The position numbers and the translations under genes were made by a program. The notes under the pieces were generated by a model. It made no database searches and was not told the DNA's origin. It worked only from the letters and a program-made list of their open reading frames with translations. A stretch of DNA of 64,000 nt from Bacteroidota bacterium (GTDB taxonomy: Bacteria; Bacteroidota; Bacteroidia; 2-12-FULL-35-15), in assembly GCA_016722565.1 (NCBI GenBank), contig JADKIU010000003.1:248001-312000 (forward strand). Reading direction: 5' to 3'. Below are positions 33,363 through 41,961 of this stretch, in pieces (the stretch's first letter is position 1; each line of letters starts with the position of its first letter).

Positions 33363-35126
33363 TTAAACTCGTTCACCAATCTGTTGTCTCCACATTGCAT
33401 AGTACAACCCCTTCTGAGCAAGCAAATCATCGTGTTTTCCAAACTCCGTAATTTTACCTTTTTCCAAGCAGAAAATTTTATCCGCATGCATGATGGTACT
33501 CAAGCGATGGGCAATCATGATGGTTACCTGATTTTTATTTTCAGAAAGTGACTTCACCGTATTACTGATTTCTTCTTCAGTAATTGAATCCAAGGACGAA
33601 GTAGCTTCATCAAATACAAGTAAAGAAGGCTTACGCAAAAGTGCTCGTGCAATGGATAAACGTTGTTTTTCACCACCCGATACTTTCACCCCACCTTCAC
33701 CAATCATGGTGTTGATACCGTTTTCAGCACGTGCTAATAAACTATGGCATGCTGCTTTGTGTAATACATCCAAACATTCTTCATCGGTTGCATTCGGAGC
33801 AACAAACAATAAATTTTCTTTGATTGTTCCGGAAAAAAGTTGTGTGTCTTGTGTAACAAATCCAATTTGAGAGCGCAATTCATCCAAGTCGATGGTATTA
33901 TAATTGTTTCCGTTGTATTCAATTTTTCCATCCAGCGGAGGATACAATCCAACCAACAATTTCACCAAGGTGGTTTTTCCGGAGCCGGAAGGCCCCACAA
34001 ATGCTATGGTTTCACCCTTCTTAGCATCAAAAGAAATACCATCCAAGGCATTGTTGTTTGCAGATTGATGTTTAAAGCTCACATTTAAAAACTCCAATTT
34101 TTCAATTCCCTTAATGCTTACCGGTTGGTTTGGTTTTACATCTTTTGGTGTGTCTAAGATGGCTTTAAAATTATCAAGGGAGACTTCCGCTTCACGATAA
34201 ATGTTAATGATATTTCCCAATTCCTGAAGTGGTCCGAAGATAAAGAACGAATAGATCTGCATCGCAAACAACTGTCCGAGCGACATGACATCCCCGAAAA
34301 TAAAATACAACAAAAGAAAAAGAATACTGCTTCTTAAAAAATTCACGAACGTTCCTTGGATAAAGCTGATACTGCGGATGTAGCGTACTTTCTTCAATTC
34401 CAATCCCAATATTTTCACGGTGGTATCATTCAGTCGCTTGATTTCCTGATCGGCCAAACCTAAACTTTTAATCAACTCAATGTTGCGAAGCGATTCGGTG
34501 GTTGAACCCGCTAATGCAGTGGTTTCACCAACGATTTTTTTCTGAATGATTTTTATTTTCTTACTTAATAAAGAAGAAATAAACGCTAAAATAGGAACAG
34601 CAGAAAAGTAAACCACCGCAATCATCCAGTGAATGTTAACGGCATAAATCATCACGAAGACAACTCCAACTAAGGATGTGAAGAGAATGCTAACAAAGGC
34701 CATGATTAACTTTTCGACATCAATACGAACTTTTTGAAGTTTACCTAATGTTTCACCGCTGCGTTGATCTTCAAAAACCTGATAGGGCAATTCCAATGAA
34801 TGTTTTAATCCATCCGAATAAATTTGAGCACCTAGTTTTTGCGTAATGACATTTACAAAATAATCCTGAAAGTTTTTAGCTATCCTGGAAACCATGGCAG
34901 CGCCCATTCCTAATAAGATAAGCAGCCCAACACCTTTTACAAACTGATAACGTGTTAACACATCGTGGTGCTCCGTTTTTATATGAGGTGTTGTTGCAAA
35001 GTCGTCAACAATTCGACTGAAGATATAAGTATCAATGAGTGAAAAAATTTGATTGATGGCGGCCAATACCAAGGCTAAAACAACAAGCCATCTGTATCTT
35101 TTCAGGTAATTATATAATAGTTTCAT
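33363..35126 (-). CDS. ABC transporter, fused permease and ATPase (exporter type)
   Basis: A 587-residue half-transporter. The N-terminal ~320 residues contain six membrane helices of the type I exporter fold; the C-terminal nucleotide-binding domain has Walker A (GPSGSGKTTLVKLL), signature VSGGEKQRLSIARALL, Walker B LLVFDEATSSLD and the His switch IAHRLST. Members export lipids, peptides or drugs as homodimers or heterodimers. A single gene here suggests a homodimer or a partner encoded elsewhere. A TATCTTTG -7 element and an operator-like palindrome lie just upstream. Confidence 0.95.
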   Translation of the reverse strand: MKLLYNYLKRYRWLVVLALVLAAINQIFSLIDTYIFSRIVDDFATTPHIKTEHHDVLTRYQFVKGVGLLILLGMGAAMVSRIAKNFQDYFVNVITQKLGAQIYSDGLKHSLELPYQVFEDQRSGETLGKLQKVRIDVEKLIMAFVSILFTSLVGVVFVMIYAVNIHWMIAVVYFSAVPILAFISSLLSKKIKIIQKKIVGETTALAGSTTESLRNIELIKSLGLADQEIKRLNDTTVKILGLELKKVRYIRSISFIQGTFVNFLRSSILFLLLYFIFGDVMSLGQLFAMQIYSFFIFGPLQELGNIINIYREAEVSLDNFKAILDTPKDVKPNQPVSIKGIEKLEFLNVSFKHQSANNNALDGISFDAKKGETIAFVGPSGSGKTTLVKLLVGLYPPLDGKIEYNGNNYNTIDLDELRSQIGFVTQDTQLFSGTIKENLLFVAPNATDEECLDVLHKAACHSLLARAENGINTMIGEGGVKVSGGEKQRLSIARALLRKPSLLVFDEATSSLDSITEEEISNTVKSLSENKNQVTIMIAHRLSTIMHADKIFCLEKGKITEFGKHDDLLAQKGLYYAMWRQQIGERV

Positions 35127-35148
35127 AAGGGGGAGGTCAGATTTTGTG

Positions 35149-35156
35149 CAAAGATA
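35149..35156 (-). promoter_or_regulatory. Bacteroidota -7 element (TATCTTTG) of the ABC exporter
   Basis: TATCTTTG on the minus strand, giving a short leader to the ATG at 35126. CAAA at 35180-35183 could be its -33 element but the 23-bp spacing is long. Confidence 0.5.
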
Positions 35157-35162
35157 CGCTAA

Positions 35163-35182
35163 TTGTATGTACCTACATACAA
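35163..35182. promoter_or_regulatory. Palindromic operator-like site at the ABC exporter promoter
   Basis: TTGTATGTACCTACATACAA is a perfect 9-bp inverted repeat around a CC centre. It lies 7 bp upstream of the exporter's -7 element, between the -7 and the region of the -33. Its size, symmetry and TATGTA/TACATA half-sites resemble TetR-family operators. It also sits ~80 bp upstream of the divergent DUF7793-like pair. No regulator gene is adjacent. Confidence 0.6.
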
Positions 35183-35264
35183 ATTTTACATTTTAGCGCT
35201 GGCTTTTTCAACTATTTTTGACTAACTTCGCATCGACTAATACTAAATTTGAGTCGACCAACAA

Positions 35265-35651
35265 GTGCAAATACTAGACAAAATAAACATTTCTCTTGGG
35301 ACGATTTCTATTCAAGAAGAAGGGATTCTCCGTTTTGATATCGATTCAGTTGATGAAATAACCTTGCAAAATTTAAAAGAACATTTAGAAGTTGTAAAAG
35401 CGCTCGGGAATGGAAAATCATTTTGCAACTTGGTTGTTCTAACTAAATTTATTCAAGTAGGAGACGATGCACGTAAATTTGCAGCAAGTAAAGACAGTAA
35501 CATGTATACCCTTGCCGATGCATTCGTGATTAATTCTGTTGCTTTAAAAATTGTAGGCAACTTTTACATTCGCTACAACAAACCAGTGCGACCAACCCGT
35601 TTGTTTACGGATGAATCAGAAGCCCTGCGGTGGCTAAGAACATTTTTATAA
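35265..35651 (+). CDS. DUF7793/STAS-like protein, first of a tandem pair
   Basis: A 128-residue soluble protein from a GTG at 35265. It resembles short STAS-like DUF7793 proteins of Bacteroidota: a beta-hairpin start (ISIQEEGILRFDI), a helix, FCNLVVLTKFIQVGDDARKFAA, then LKIVGNFYIRYNKPVRPTRLFTDESEALRWL. No enzymatic motif is visible. It is followed 2 bp later by a paralogue, and the pair has identical architecture, so they may form a heterodimer. Confidence 0.65.
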   Translation: MQILDKINISLGTISIQEEGILRFDIDSVDEITLQNLKEHLEVVKALGNGKSFCNLVVLTKFIQVGDDARKFAASKDSNMYTLADAFVINSVALKIVGNFYIRYNKPVRPTRLFTDESEALRWLRTFL

Positions 35652-35653
35652 AC

Positions 35654-36055
35654 ATGGAAAGCCTAACCATTGATATCATTAAACAAGTTGATTTTGAAGA
35701 CAAATTCGTTGCACTTCGAAGCGATGGAATTGTTTTTGTAAGTATCAATAGCAGTGAGGATGTTGAAATTAAAGATGTGAAAGAAGTGGTGAGTGCCTTA
35801 GAACAAATCGGGAATGGAAAAAAATTTCCATTGTTGATTATTACGCACAAATATACGTTACCTGCACCCGAAGCAAGGTCCTATATTGCTACTGCCGAAT
35901 CCGACCCATATGCGAGTGCAGAGGCTTACGTGATTCAATCCTTATCACAAAAATTAGTTGGAAATGTCTACTTAAAATTCAACAAACCTGCCCGTCCGAC
36001 ACATATCTTTACAAGCGAAGAAAAAGCAGTTGAATGGCTAAAAACGTTTTTGTAA
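35654..36055 (+). CDS. DUF7793/STAS-like protein, second of a tandem pair
   Basis: A 133-residue paralogue of the preceding protein, starting at ATG 35654 two bases after its stop. The shared segments GIVFVSINSSE, KKFPLLIITHKYTLPAPEARSYIA, LVGNVYLKFNKPARPTHIFTSEE and EWLKTFL align in order. An in-frame upstream TTG at 35630 lies inside the first gene and is unlikely. It overlaps the convergent hydrolase gene by 18 bp at their 3' ends. Confidence 0.65.
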   Translation: MESLTIDIIKQVDFEDKFVALRSDGIVFVSINSSEDVEIKDVKEVVSALEQIGNGKKFPLLIITHKYTLPAPEARSYIATAESDPYASAEAYVIQSLSQKLVGNVYLKFNKPARPTHIFTSEEKAVEWLKTFL

Positions 36056-36688
36056 ATTACTTAAAACCGTTTTATCAATTTCGTGCTTCCCTTTAAAACG
36101 TATTAATTCAAAGTCAATCTTATTCTTTTTCAAAAAGTCACTTTGTTTGACAACCTCTTCTTCATTTATAAATTCGTCTGCATCACCAACAACAACATAC
36201 GTTTTCAAAGTATCAAACACGCTTCTATCTTGTTTAAAATTCATATCCGGAGGAAAAGCACCTGCCCATAAAATAAAATTATCCGCCTGCACGTTCCCAT
36301 TCGCAACCCATCGACAAACCGTTGCTGTGCCTTGAGAAAACCCCAAAATATTTACTTTAACCTTTCTATTTTTAAAGGATGACATCACTTCATCATACAC
36401 CAGATTCAAATAGTTCACATAATCCGAAATATCATTTTCACGATCTTCCTTTGTCATCCAACTTGCTACCACCCTTTCCGAAAAGCCTTTCCAATAAAAA
36501 CGATGCAATCCTTCAGGCGCAACAATTAAATGTTTTGCAGGGTCCAATTCATCGAAATTTTTAATAAAGTAATTGGCCAATTGCGCATAGCCATGACAAA
36601 CAAACCAAACCTGTTCGATTTGTTCTGTGGGCTCATTCAAGATGAAATAACGCGCTGTTTTGGGTATCGTTATGTTTTTTTGCTGCAT
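36038..36688 (-). CDS. Alpha/beta hydrolase, phospholipase/carboxylesterase-like
   Basis: A 216-residue soluble hydrolase of the carboxylesterase/YpfH type. The nucleophile elbow is GFSQGTATVCRW; the acid residue is in VVGDADEFI and the histidine in KGKHEI. The strand VWFVCHGYAQLA carries the oxyanion region. The substrate is likely a small ester or thioester. ATG 36688 (MQQKNITIPK) is preferred over the upstream in-frame start at 36718, which would run into the terminator hairpin of the next gene. Confidence 0.8.
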   Translation of the reverse strand: MQQKNITIPKTARYFILNEPTEQIEQVWFVCHGYAQLANYFIKNFDELDPAKHLIVAPEGLHRFYWKGFSERVVASWMTKEDRENDISDYVNYLNLVYDEVMSSFKNRKVKVNILGFSQGTATVCRWVANGNVQADNFILWAGAFPPDMNFKQDRSVFDTLKTYVVVGDADEFINEEEVVKQSDFLKKNKIDFELIRFKGKHEIDKTVLSNLQKRF

Positions 36689-36702
36689 GTGTATCCATAA
36701 AA

Positions 36703-36741
36703 AAACACCGTCACTCACAACTATTTGAAATGACGGTGTTT
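36703..36741 (-). terminator. Rho-independent terminator after the coiled-coil lipoprotein
   Basis: An 11-bp perfect stem (AAACACCGTCA / TGACGGTGTTT) with a 17-nt loop, followed by a T-run on the minus strand. It lies 19 bp past the stop of the gene at 36760 and partly overlaps the upstream end of the hydrolase gene. Confidence 0.8.
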
Positions 36742-36759
36742 ATTATAATTCGATTTTTT

Positions 36760-37614
36760 TTATTCAACTACAACTACCAAATATTTGGAAGCACTCCAAA
36801 AATCTTCGGCATTGGTAATCACAATCTTTTCTGCTTTCCCATCAGCGCCTTCAATTTTATAAGAACCAGCAGGATGAGTTGTGATAATTTTTGCTTTTTT
36901 AGCACCTAAAACGATTTCAGAAACAACAGAAATATCCACTTTTGTAAAATATCCCTTATTGAAATCTTCCTTCATTTTCGCTGTTTTACCCATTCCGATA
37001 AAACCACCTTCTTTGGTCAACACATTATTCTTAATCAATTCTTTTGATGTTCCAAAGGCATAATAAGCAGTATTTAATTTTTCCGTTTTAACCGCTGACT
37101 CATGCGTTGCTTCTTCGTAATTTAAGTTCAAAGCTGTCATCTCAACATTCATACGCTCCAATTGACCTTTCAAATCATTGATTTGAGCATCTTTCTCTTC
37201 GATTTCAGTTGTTAAACGAGCAATAAATTTCTCCAACTCATCATTTTTCTGGTTCGAATCTTTCAATTTCGATTTTAAAGAAGCAATGCGTTGTTTGTTC
37301 TTGTTCATGATATCATAAATCGATTGGATATCATCCACAATTTGTTGCTCCTTTGTTTTGCGAACTTCAGGATCTTTACTGTTTTCAGAAACAATTTTTT
37401 CTTTTCTCTTAATCTCATCTAAATTATCCTGAATTTCATTAAATCCACGGATAAACGATTGAATACTGGAGTCCTGTCTGTCGATACGAACAGCTTGACC
37501 ACCGGAAATAGCTGTCAAACTATCTTCAGCAGACAATACCCCATCTTTGCCGCCACCACCACAAGAAGTAACCACAAAAGGTAAAAAGGCTAATAAATAA
37601 ACGATTTTTTTCAT
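36760..37614 (-). CDS. Coiled-coil lipoprotein of unknown function
   Basis: A 284-residue protein with lipobox VVTSC (Cys at residue 18) followed by four glycines. Residues about 55-175 form a long charged coiled coil (QRIASLKSKLKDSNQKNDEL, EIEEKDAQINDLKGQLERM). The C-terminal ~100 residues are globular (FGTSKELIKNNVLTKEGG, KIITTHPAGSYKIEG). Bacteroidota encode several such envelope spacers, but I do not recognise a named family. A -7 element is at 37637-37644 and a terminator follows the gene. Confidence 0.75.
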   Translation of the reverse strand: MKKIVYLLAFLPFVVTSCGGGGKDGVLSAEDSLTAISGGQAVRIDRQDSSIQSFIRGFNEIQDNLDEIKRKEKIVSENSKDPEVRKTKEQQIVDDIQSIYDIMNKNKQRIASLKSKLKDSNQKNDELEKFIARLTTEIEEKDAQINDLKGQLERMNVEMTALNLNYEEATHESAVKTEKLNTAYYAFGTSKELIKNNVLTKEGGFIGMGKTAKMKEDFNKGYFTKVDISVVSEIVLGAKKAKIITTHPAGSYKIEGADGKAEKIVITNAEDFWSASKYLVVVVE

Positions 37615-37636
37615 CTGAATTGTTTTAAATTTTCTG

Positions 37637-37644
37637 CAAAGATA
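37637..37644 (-). promoter_or_regulatory. Bacteroidota -7 element (TATCTTTG)
   Basis: TATCTTTG on the minus strand fits TAnnTTTG and would give a ~17-nt leader to the coiled-coil lipoprotein. Confidence 0.45.
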
Positions 37645-37684
37645 GGTGAAATAGGGATAGATTAGAAAAATGAAGATTGAAAAA

Positions 37685-38863
37685 TTATTCTTCCATCTCT
37701 ACTGCGCTAGAATTCGCGTTGAGAATTTCTAAAACACCTTGGATTTGATAGGTGCTGCGGTTGTACTTATTCCCTAAAACAATTACCGTTGTTTGATCCG
37801 CTGGTCTTCTAAAAAACAAGGTATTATAGCCATGCCACCACCCGTTGTGATAGATGATTTTCGGATTTTTACCATCATCGGTTAACCGCCAACCATAACC
37901 ATAATTGCGTTTCCCTTTATGCTCATTGCTGTAGCCGGTAAATGCCAAATCTTTCGTTTCTTTCTTAAGTAAGGTTTCACCATAAAACGATTGATCCCAT
38001 TTCAACATATCTTCTACGGTGGAATAAATCCCTTTGTCGCCTACTACATCATCTGCATAGGTTTCATCCTCAAAATAACCAGACGCTTTATGTCCCATCG
38101 TTTTGTTCTTATGCGCTATTGTTCCTTTTGGATTGTGTACCCAGGAATGATCCATACCCAACGGTTTAAATACATTTTGTTCTACATAATCCGCAAAACT
38201 TTGTCCGGATACTTTTTCAACGATACAAGCAAGAATAGCGTAGTTAGTATTCGAATATTCAAATTTTTTATTGGGTTGCGCATACACATCACATTTGTTG
38301 TTGGTAATAATTTCCATCATTGCAGCATTATCAAAAACACCTTTATTGTATTTATTGGGTTTCTCACAAAATTTTTCACAGCAATAAATGTAATTAAACA
38401 ACCCCGAACGATGTGATAGCAATAAATCAATTGTTATTCCACTATAGGGAAATTTCGGAAAATACTTTTGTACATTGTCTTTCAATGAAAGTTTCCCCTG
38501 ATCCATCAACATTAAGATGGCGGTTGCTGTAAATGTTTTGGAAACAGAAGCTAATTGAAAAGCGGAATTAATTTGAAGTGAATCTTTTGTTTTTAAATTG
38601 GCGAAACCAAAACTGTTTTTATAAATCACCTGTCCTTTTTGCGCCACCAATACACAACCATTAAAACCTGCTAATTTGGCTTTATTTTTAAACAAAGTAT
38701 CCAGGCGTTGCGCTTTTTCGCTGGCACGAATCTCCTTTCGAACTTTTAAGATACTATCATTTGACGCAGCAAATTCTTTTTCTCGCGCCTGATCTCCTGT
38801 TTCGGAAGCGCAACAAAGCAACAGCGAAATAAAAAAAAGAAAAACAAACTTTAATTGGCTCAT
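37685..38863 (-). CDS. Class C beta-lactamase-family serine hydrolase, lipoprotein
   Basis: A 392-residue penicillin-binding-like hydrolase. The lipobox region is LLLCCAS. The active site is S106-V-S-K109 (FQLASVSK) with Y203-S-N205 (FEYSNTNY) and the third motif in YHNGWWHGYN. The family covers esterases and D,D-peptidases, often of unknown substrate, and resistance is not implied. ATG 38863 (MSQLKFVF) is preferred over TTG 38869. Confidence 0.85.
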   Translation of the reverse strand: MSQLKFVFLFFISLLLCCASETGDQAREKEFAASNDSILKVRKEIRASEKAQRLDTLFKNKAKLAGFNGCVLVAQKGQVIYKNSFGFANLKTKDSLQINSAFQLASVSKTFTATAILMLMDQGKLSLKDNVQKYFPKFPYSGITIDLLLSHRSGLFNYIYCCEKFCEKPNKYNKGVFDNAAMMEIITNNKCDVYAQPNKKFEYSNTNYAILACIVEKVSGQSFADYVEQNVFKPLGMDHSWVHNPKGTIAHKNKTMGHKASGYFEDETYADDVVGDKGIYSTVEDMLKWDQSFYGETLLKKETKDLAFTGYSNEHKGKRNYGYGWRLTDDGKNPKIIYHNGWWHGYNTLFFRRPADQTTVIVLGNKYNRSTYQIQGVLEILNANSSAVEMEE

Positions 38864-38874
38864 GGGCAACTATT

Positions 38875-39123
38875 TTATCTTCTTCTTTCTTCCGCTTCCT
38901 GAACAATTAACTCACGTCCTTTTACTTCTTTCCCATTCAAGGCTTCGATTGCTTTCTGACCATCCGCTTTTTTAGCCATTTCCAAGAAGGCAAATCCTTT
39001 TGATTCCCAGGTAATGGTATCATACACAATTTTAGTGGAAACTACTTCTCCAAACTGGGCAAATAAACCTTCCAATTGCATTTCATTGATATCTCTATCT
39101 AGGTTTTTAACAAATATCTTCAT
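38875..39123 (-). CDS. RRM-domain RNA-binding protein
   Basis: An 82-residue protein consisting of one RNA-recognition motif. RNP2 is KIFVKNLDRD and RNP1 is SKGFAFLEMA, both near consensus. Small bacterial RRM proteins are common in Bacteroidota and cyanobacteria and probably regulate mRNA stability or cold response. The 5' leader is AT-rich and carries repeated ACGAATTACGAAT blocks; a -7 element (TATATTTG) is at 39180-39187. Confidence 0.9.
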   Translation of the reverse strand: MKIFVKNLDRDINEMQLEGLFAQFGEVVSTKIVYDTITWESKGFAFLEMAKKADGQKAIEALNGKEVKGRELIVQEAEERRR

Positions 39124-39129
39124 GGTGCT

Positions 39130-39159
39130 ACGAATTACGAATTTTAACGAATTACGAAT
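39130..39159. repeat. Two copies of ACGAATTACGAAT in the RRM gene leader
   Basis: ACGAATTACGAAT occurs at 39130-39142 and 39147-39159, just upstream of the RRM start codon and inside its predicted leader. Related but looser CGAAT blocks occur at 26793-26815 in the leader of the CBS-type gene. Confidence 0.6.
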
Positions 39160-39179
39160 CTGTTGATGTTAAACTTTCA

Positions 39180-39187
39180 CAAATATA
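39180..39187 (-). promoter_or_regulatory. Bacteroidota -7 element (TATATTTG) of the RRM gene
   Basis: TATATTTG on the minus strand with a leader of about 50 nt to the ATG at 39123. Confidence 0.45.
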
Positions 39188-39208
39188 TTTTTTAAAACGA
39201 TTTTTGAT

Positions 39209-39216
39209 TAACTTTG
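39209..39216 (+). promoter_or_regulatory. Bacteroidota -7 element (TAACTTTG)
   Basis: TAACTTTG fits TAnnTTTG and would give a ~13-nt leader to the ATG at 39235. Confidence 0.45.
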
Positions 39217-39234
39217 GGAAACGAATAAGCTAAC

Positions 39235-39867
39235 ATGAGAAAGTTAATAACCTTTACATTGTTTTTATTTAGTGCGGCTTTTATCCAAGCACAAAGCACA
39301 ACTGACGATTATTTCAATCCGTCAAAACCCAAGCTATTATCAAAAGATAGGGTATCAGCCTCTATTTCAGCAGGAGCTGGAGTTAGCTTTCTAGGCGCTT
39401 CAAAAAACACGGCCTTCACAACATTTATTGCACCTAAAATTGGCTACCAATTAACCAATCGCTTCAAATTAAATGTAGGGTTGATGCATTATTCAATAAC
39501 CGGCAACACCTTTATGCCCATTAATCAGAATGAAGCGTTGTTTAACACCAACAATAAAGCACGGACTGGCAATTTGTTATTTGTAGAAGGACAATATCAA
39601 TTAAACAAACGTGTTGCTGTTTCCGGAGCGGTAATTTACGATGCCAACAACATGGCAAACCGACAAAACAACTTCAAAGCAGTTTCAGTTGGAATGGATT
39701 ACAAAGTTTCTAAAAACAGTACATTAAGCTTCAGGACAGTTGTATCTCAAGGGAACAGTCCATACATCAATAATGGATTCGGAGCACAAACCAATCCGAT
39801 GATGTTTGATAGTTTCGGAGGCTTTGGTAACGACTTTACCAATCGCTTGAATTCGAGCATCCGATAA
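39235..39867 (+). CDS. Small outer-membrane beta-barrel protein
   Basis: A 210-residue protein with a signal peptide ending at IQAQ (residue 20). The mature part alternates beta strands with turns (RVSASISAGAGVSFLG, KIGYQLTNRFKLNVGLMHY, VSVGMDYKVSKNSTLSF), as in small Bacteroidota outer-membrane barrels. It has no recognised family. A -7 element precedes it and a YiiX-like hydrolase gene follows 35 bp downstream. Confidence 0.7.
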   Translation: MRKLITFTLFLFSAAFIQAQSTTDDYFNPSKPKLLSKDRVSASISAGAGVSFLGASKNTAFTTFIAPKIGYQLTNRFKLNVGLMHYSITGNTFMPINQNEALFNTNNKARTGNLLFVEGQYQLNKRVAVSGAVIYDANNMANRQNNFKAVSVGMDYKVSKNSTLSFRTVVSQGNSPYINNGFGAQTNPMMFDSFGGFGNDFTNRLNSSIR

Positions 39868-39902
39868 TCGTTTCAAAACTAATTTCTTAATCCCTTCAAC
39901 TC

Positions 39903-40541
39903 ATGCAAAAGAGATACCTTCATCTGGTTTCCGTTACTATTGTAATTTTTTGCATCTCCATTTTTATTGCCTGCAGTTTCACAGAGAAAACAAGTAGTTT
40001 TCAAAACGGAGATATCATTTTTCAAACCTCACAATCAAAGCAGTGCACGGCTGTGCGAATTGCGACTCGTTCCATATATAGCCATTGTGGAGTCATTTAT
40101 ATTGAAAATAGTAAAGTATATGTTTACGAAGCTGTAGGTCCGGTTAAGCTCACACCATTCAGCGAATGGATACAACATGGAAAAGATTCTAAATATGTTG
40201 TAAAGCGACTAAAAGATGCAGCTACTTCATTAACACCTGCCATCTTTTCGAAAGTAAAAGCTAGCGGAGAAAAGTACAAAGGAAAAAGTTATGACATCTA
40301 TTTCGGATGGAGTGATGATAAAATCTATTGCTCCGAATTGGTTTGGAAAATATACAAACAAGGGGCGAACATTGAAATTGGGAAATTGCAAAAGCTGAAA
40401 GAGTTTGATTTATCCAGCAAAGAAGTACAAGCCATTTTAAAAGAACGCTACGGAGACAACATTCCATCCGAAGAAATTGTAATATCTCCGCAAAGCATTT
40501 TTGAAAGTGATTTACTAGAAACAGTTAAGGATACTTACTAA
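39903..40541 (+). CDS. YiiX/YebB-like NlpC/P60 cysteine hydrolase, lipoprotein
   Basis: A 212-residue protein with a lipoprotein-type signal (IFIAC, Cys about 25). It matches the circularly permuted NlpC/P60 YiiX family: NGDIIFQTSQSKQC, the histidine in RSIYSHCGVI, and the cysteine of IYCSELVWKIY. The family hydrolyses amide or lipid bonds and its substrate is unclear; peptidoglycan or lipid linkages are plausible. It is probably in an operon with the barrel protein upstream. Confidence 0.8.
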   Translation: MQKRYLHLVSVTIVIFCISIFIACSFTEKTSSFQNGDIIFQTSQSKQCTAVRIATRSIYSHCGVIYIENSKVYVYEAVGPVKLTPFSEWIQHGKDSKYVVKRLKDAATSLTPAIFSKVKASGEKYKGKSYDIYFGWSDDKIYCSELVWKIYKQGANIEIGKLQKLKEFDLSSKEVQAILKERYGDNIPSEEIVISPQSIFESDLLETVKDTY

Positions 40542-40573
40542 CACCTTTCTTTATTACTTTATTACTTTATCCC

Positions 40574-41827
40574 TTAGTTACTTAGTTTTTTCTTCCCTTT
40601 CTCCTCAATCCACTTCGACATGTACTTTGTACTACCTAAAGTATGATGCATCAACATGGCTCCAGTGAAATTTTTCAACCGATGCTGTTGGAGATTTTTT
40701 TGCAGAAATAGTATTTGTTCAATCAATTTCGCTCCGTGAAATTCTTTTGAATAAAAATTATTGATGATTTTAATTCCATTGTCCTGAGATTTCTGCCAAA
40801 GCGCTTTCTCTGTATATAATTTCACTGCTGCAGCCGCAAATTCTTGTGGGGTATTTGCAACGATTCCGTTCCATTCAAAAGACCCATGCATTCCTTCTGC
40901 TCCAATTTCCGTTGTTACACTTGGCGTTCCGCACTGCATCGCTTCTACTAATTTCCCTTTTATTCCTGCACCGAATCGTAAAGGAGCCAAACACACCTTT
41001 GCTTCTTTCACTACCTGCATTGCATCTTCTGCTCTGCCTTTAATCATGAAGCCTTCTTTTACATTATTTAATTCATTTACCTTTTGAGAAGCGTATGCAC
41101 CGTAAACATTTAACTGAGCTCCTGGCAACTGCTTTCGTATCAACGGCCAAATTTCTTCTTTTAGATATTGAACTGCATTCCAATTGGGTTCGTGAATAAA
41201 ATTTCCGATGGTGATAAAATGATTTCTTTCTTCAAACAACGGCCACTTTTTTTGTGTCACCTCATCAATTTTATTTAACAAAAAAGGAACATAATGTAAA
41301 AGCGAAAGATCAACTTTAAAATAATCTTGCAAGAGTTTCATTTCGAAATCGGAAATAATCAACGAAGTGTCAGAACGAAGAATACTAGCAATTTCGCGCT
41401 TGGCTGTATCGGAAAACAAATCTTCAGTGGTAAATGGTCGTTTTTCTTTGAATGCCAATTGGCGGGCTTGGCGGAGACAATGTAAATCAATCGTATCTAA
41501 AACTCTCAGGGCATCTGGAGCATTTTCTGCTACCCGCCAACCAAATTGTTCTTCAATCATAAATCGATCAAAAATCACAATGCTTGGATGTAGTTTCAAA
41601 ATAAACTCATCAAAACTTTTGTTATTCAACTCGATTTTCACTTTTTCTATTCCCAACGTTTGAACATCAAAAGCATATTCACTATCACTTGAAGCTGAAG
41701 CGAACGTGATTTTATAATTTTGTTTTTGAAACAATTCGATTAATTGCAACGTTCGACTACCTGCCGCAGAAGAATTTGGCTCAGGCCAAACGGTTCCTAT
41801 AATTAAAATTTGCTGAGATTGAACCAT
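40574..41827 (-). CDS. GT4-like glycosyltransferase
   Basis: A 417-residue two-domain GT-B-type enzyme. The N-terminal domain starts ILIIGTVWPEPNSSAAGSRTLQLIELF, and the C-terminal donor-binding domain has NVYGAYASQKVNELN, GRAEDAMQVVKEAKVCLAPL and the EAMQCGTPSVTTEIGAEGM motif that contacts the sugar nucleotide. No other glycan genes are nearby, so it is not part of an obvious polysaccharide cluster here. A -7 element is at 41858-41865 (minus strand). Confidence 0.8.
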   Translation of the reverse strand: MVQSQQILIIGTVWPEPNSSAAGSRTLQLIELFQKQNYKITFASASSDSEYAFDVQTLGIEKVKIELNNKSFDEFILKLHPSIVIFDRFMIEEQFGWRVAENAPDALRVLDTIDLHCLRQARQLAFKEKRPFTTEDLFSDTAKREIASILRSDTSLIISDFEMKLLQDYFKVDLSLLHYVPFLLNKIDEVTQKKWPLFEERNHFITIGNFIHEPNWNAVQYLKEEIWPLIRKQLPGAQLNVYGAYASQKVNELNNVKEGFMIKGRAEDAMQVVKEAKVCLAPLRFGAGIKGKLVEAMQCGTPSVTTEIGAEGMHGSFEWNGIVANTPQEFAAAAVKLYTEKALWQKSQDNGIKIINNFYSKEFHGAKLIEQILFLQKNLQQHRLKNFTGAMLMHHTLGSTKYMSKWIEEKGKKKLSN

Positions 41828-41857
41828 AAATCATGTTGAATTCATTAAAAAGCTGAA

Positions 41858-41865
41858 CAAATCTA
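41858..41865 (-). promoter_or_regulatory. Bacteroidota -7 element (TAGATTTG)
   Basis: TAGATTTG on the minus strand, giving a ~24-nt leader to the glycosyltransferase ATG at 41827. Confidence 0.4.
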
Positions 41866-41961
41866 AAAAAAATGCCTGAATACCATTTTTATGAAGTATT
41901 TAAAGCCAATAAACTTCATTATCAGCTCAAATGTTTTATATTCGTTAAAACATACAACAAG

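Noticed and set aside
37685..38863. Antibiotic-resistance beta-lactamase
   Set aside because: The SxxK/YxN pattern fits the large class C-like serine hydrolase family, most of which are not resistance enzymes.
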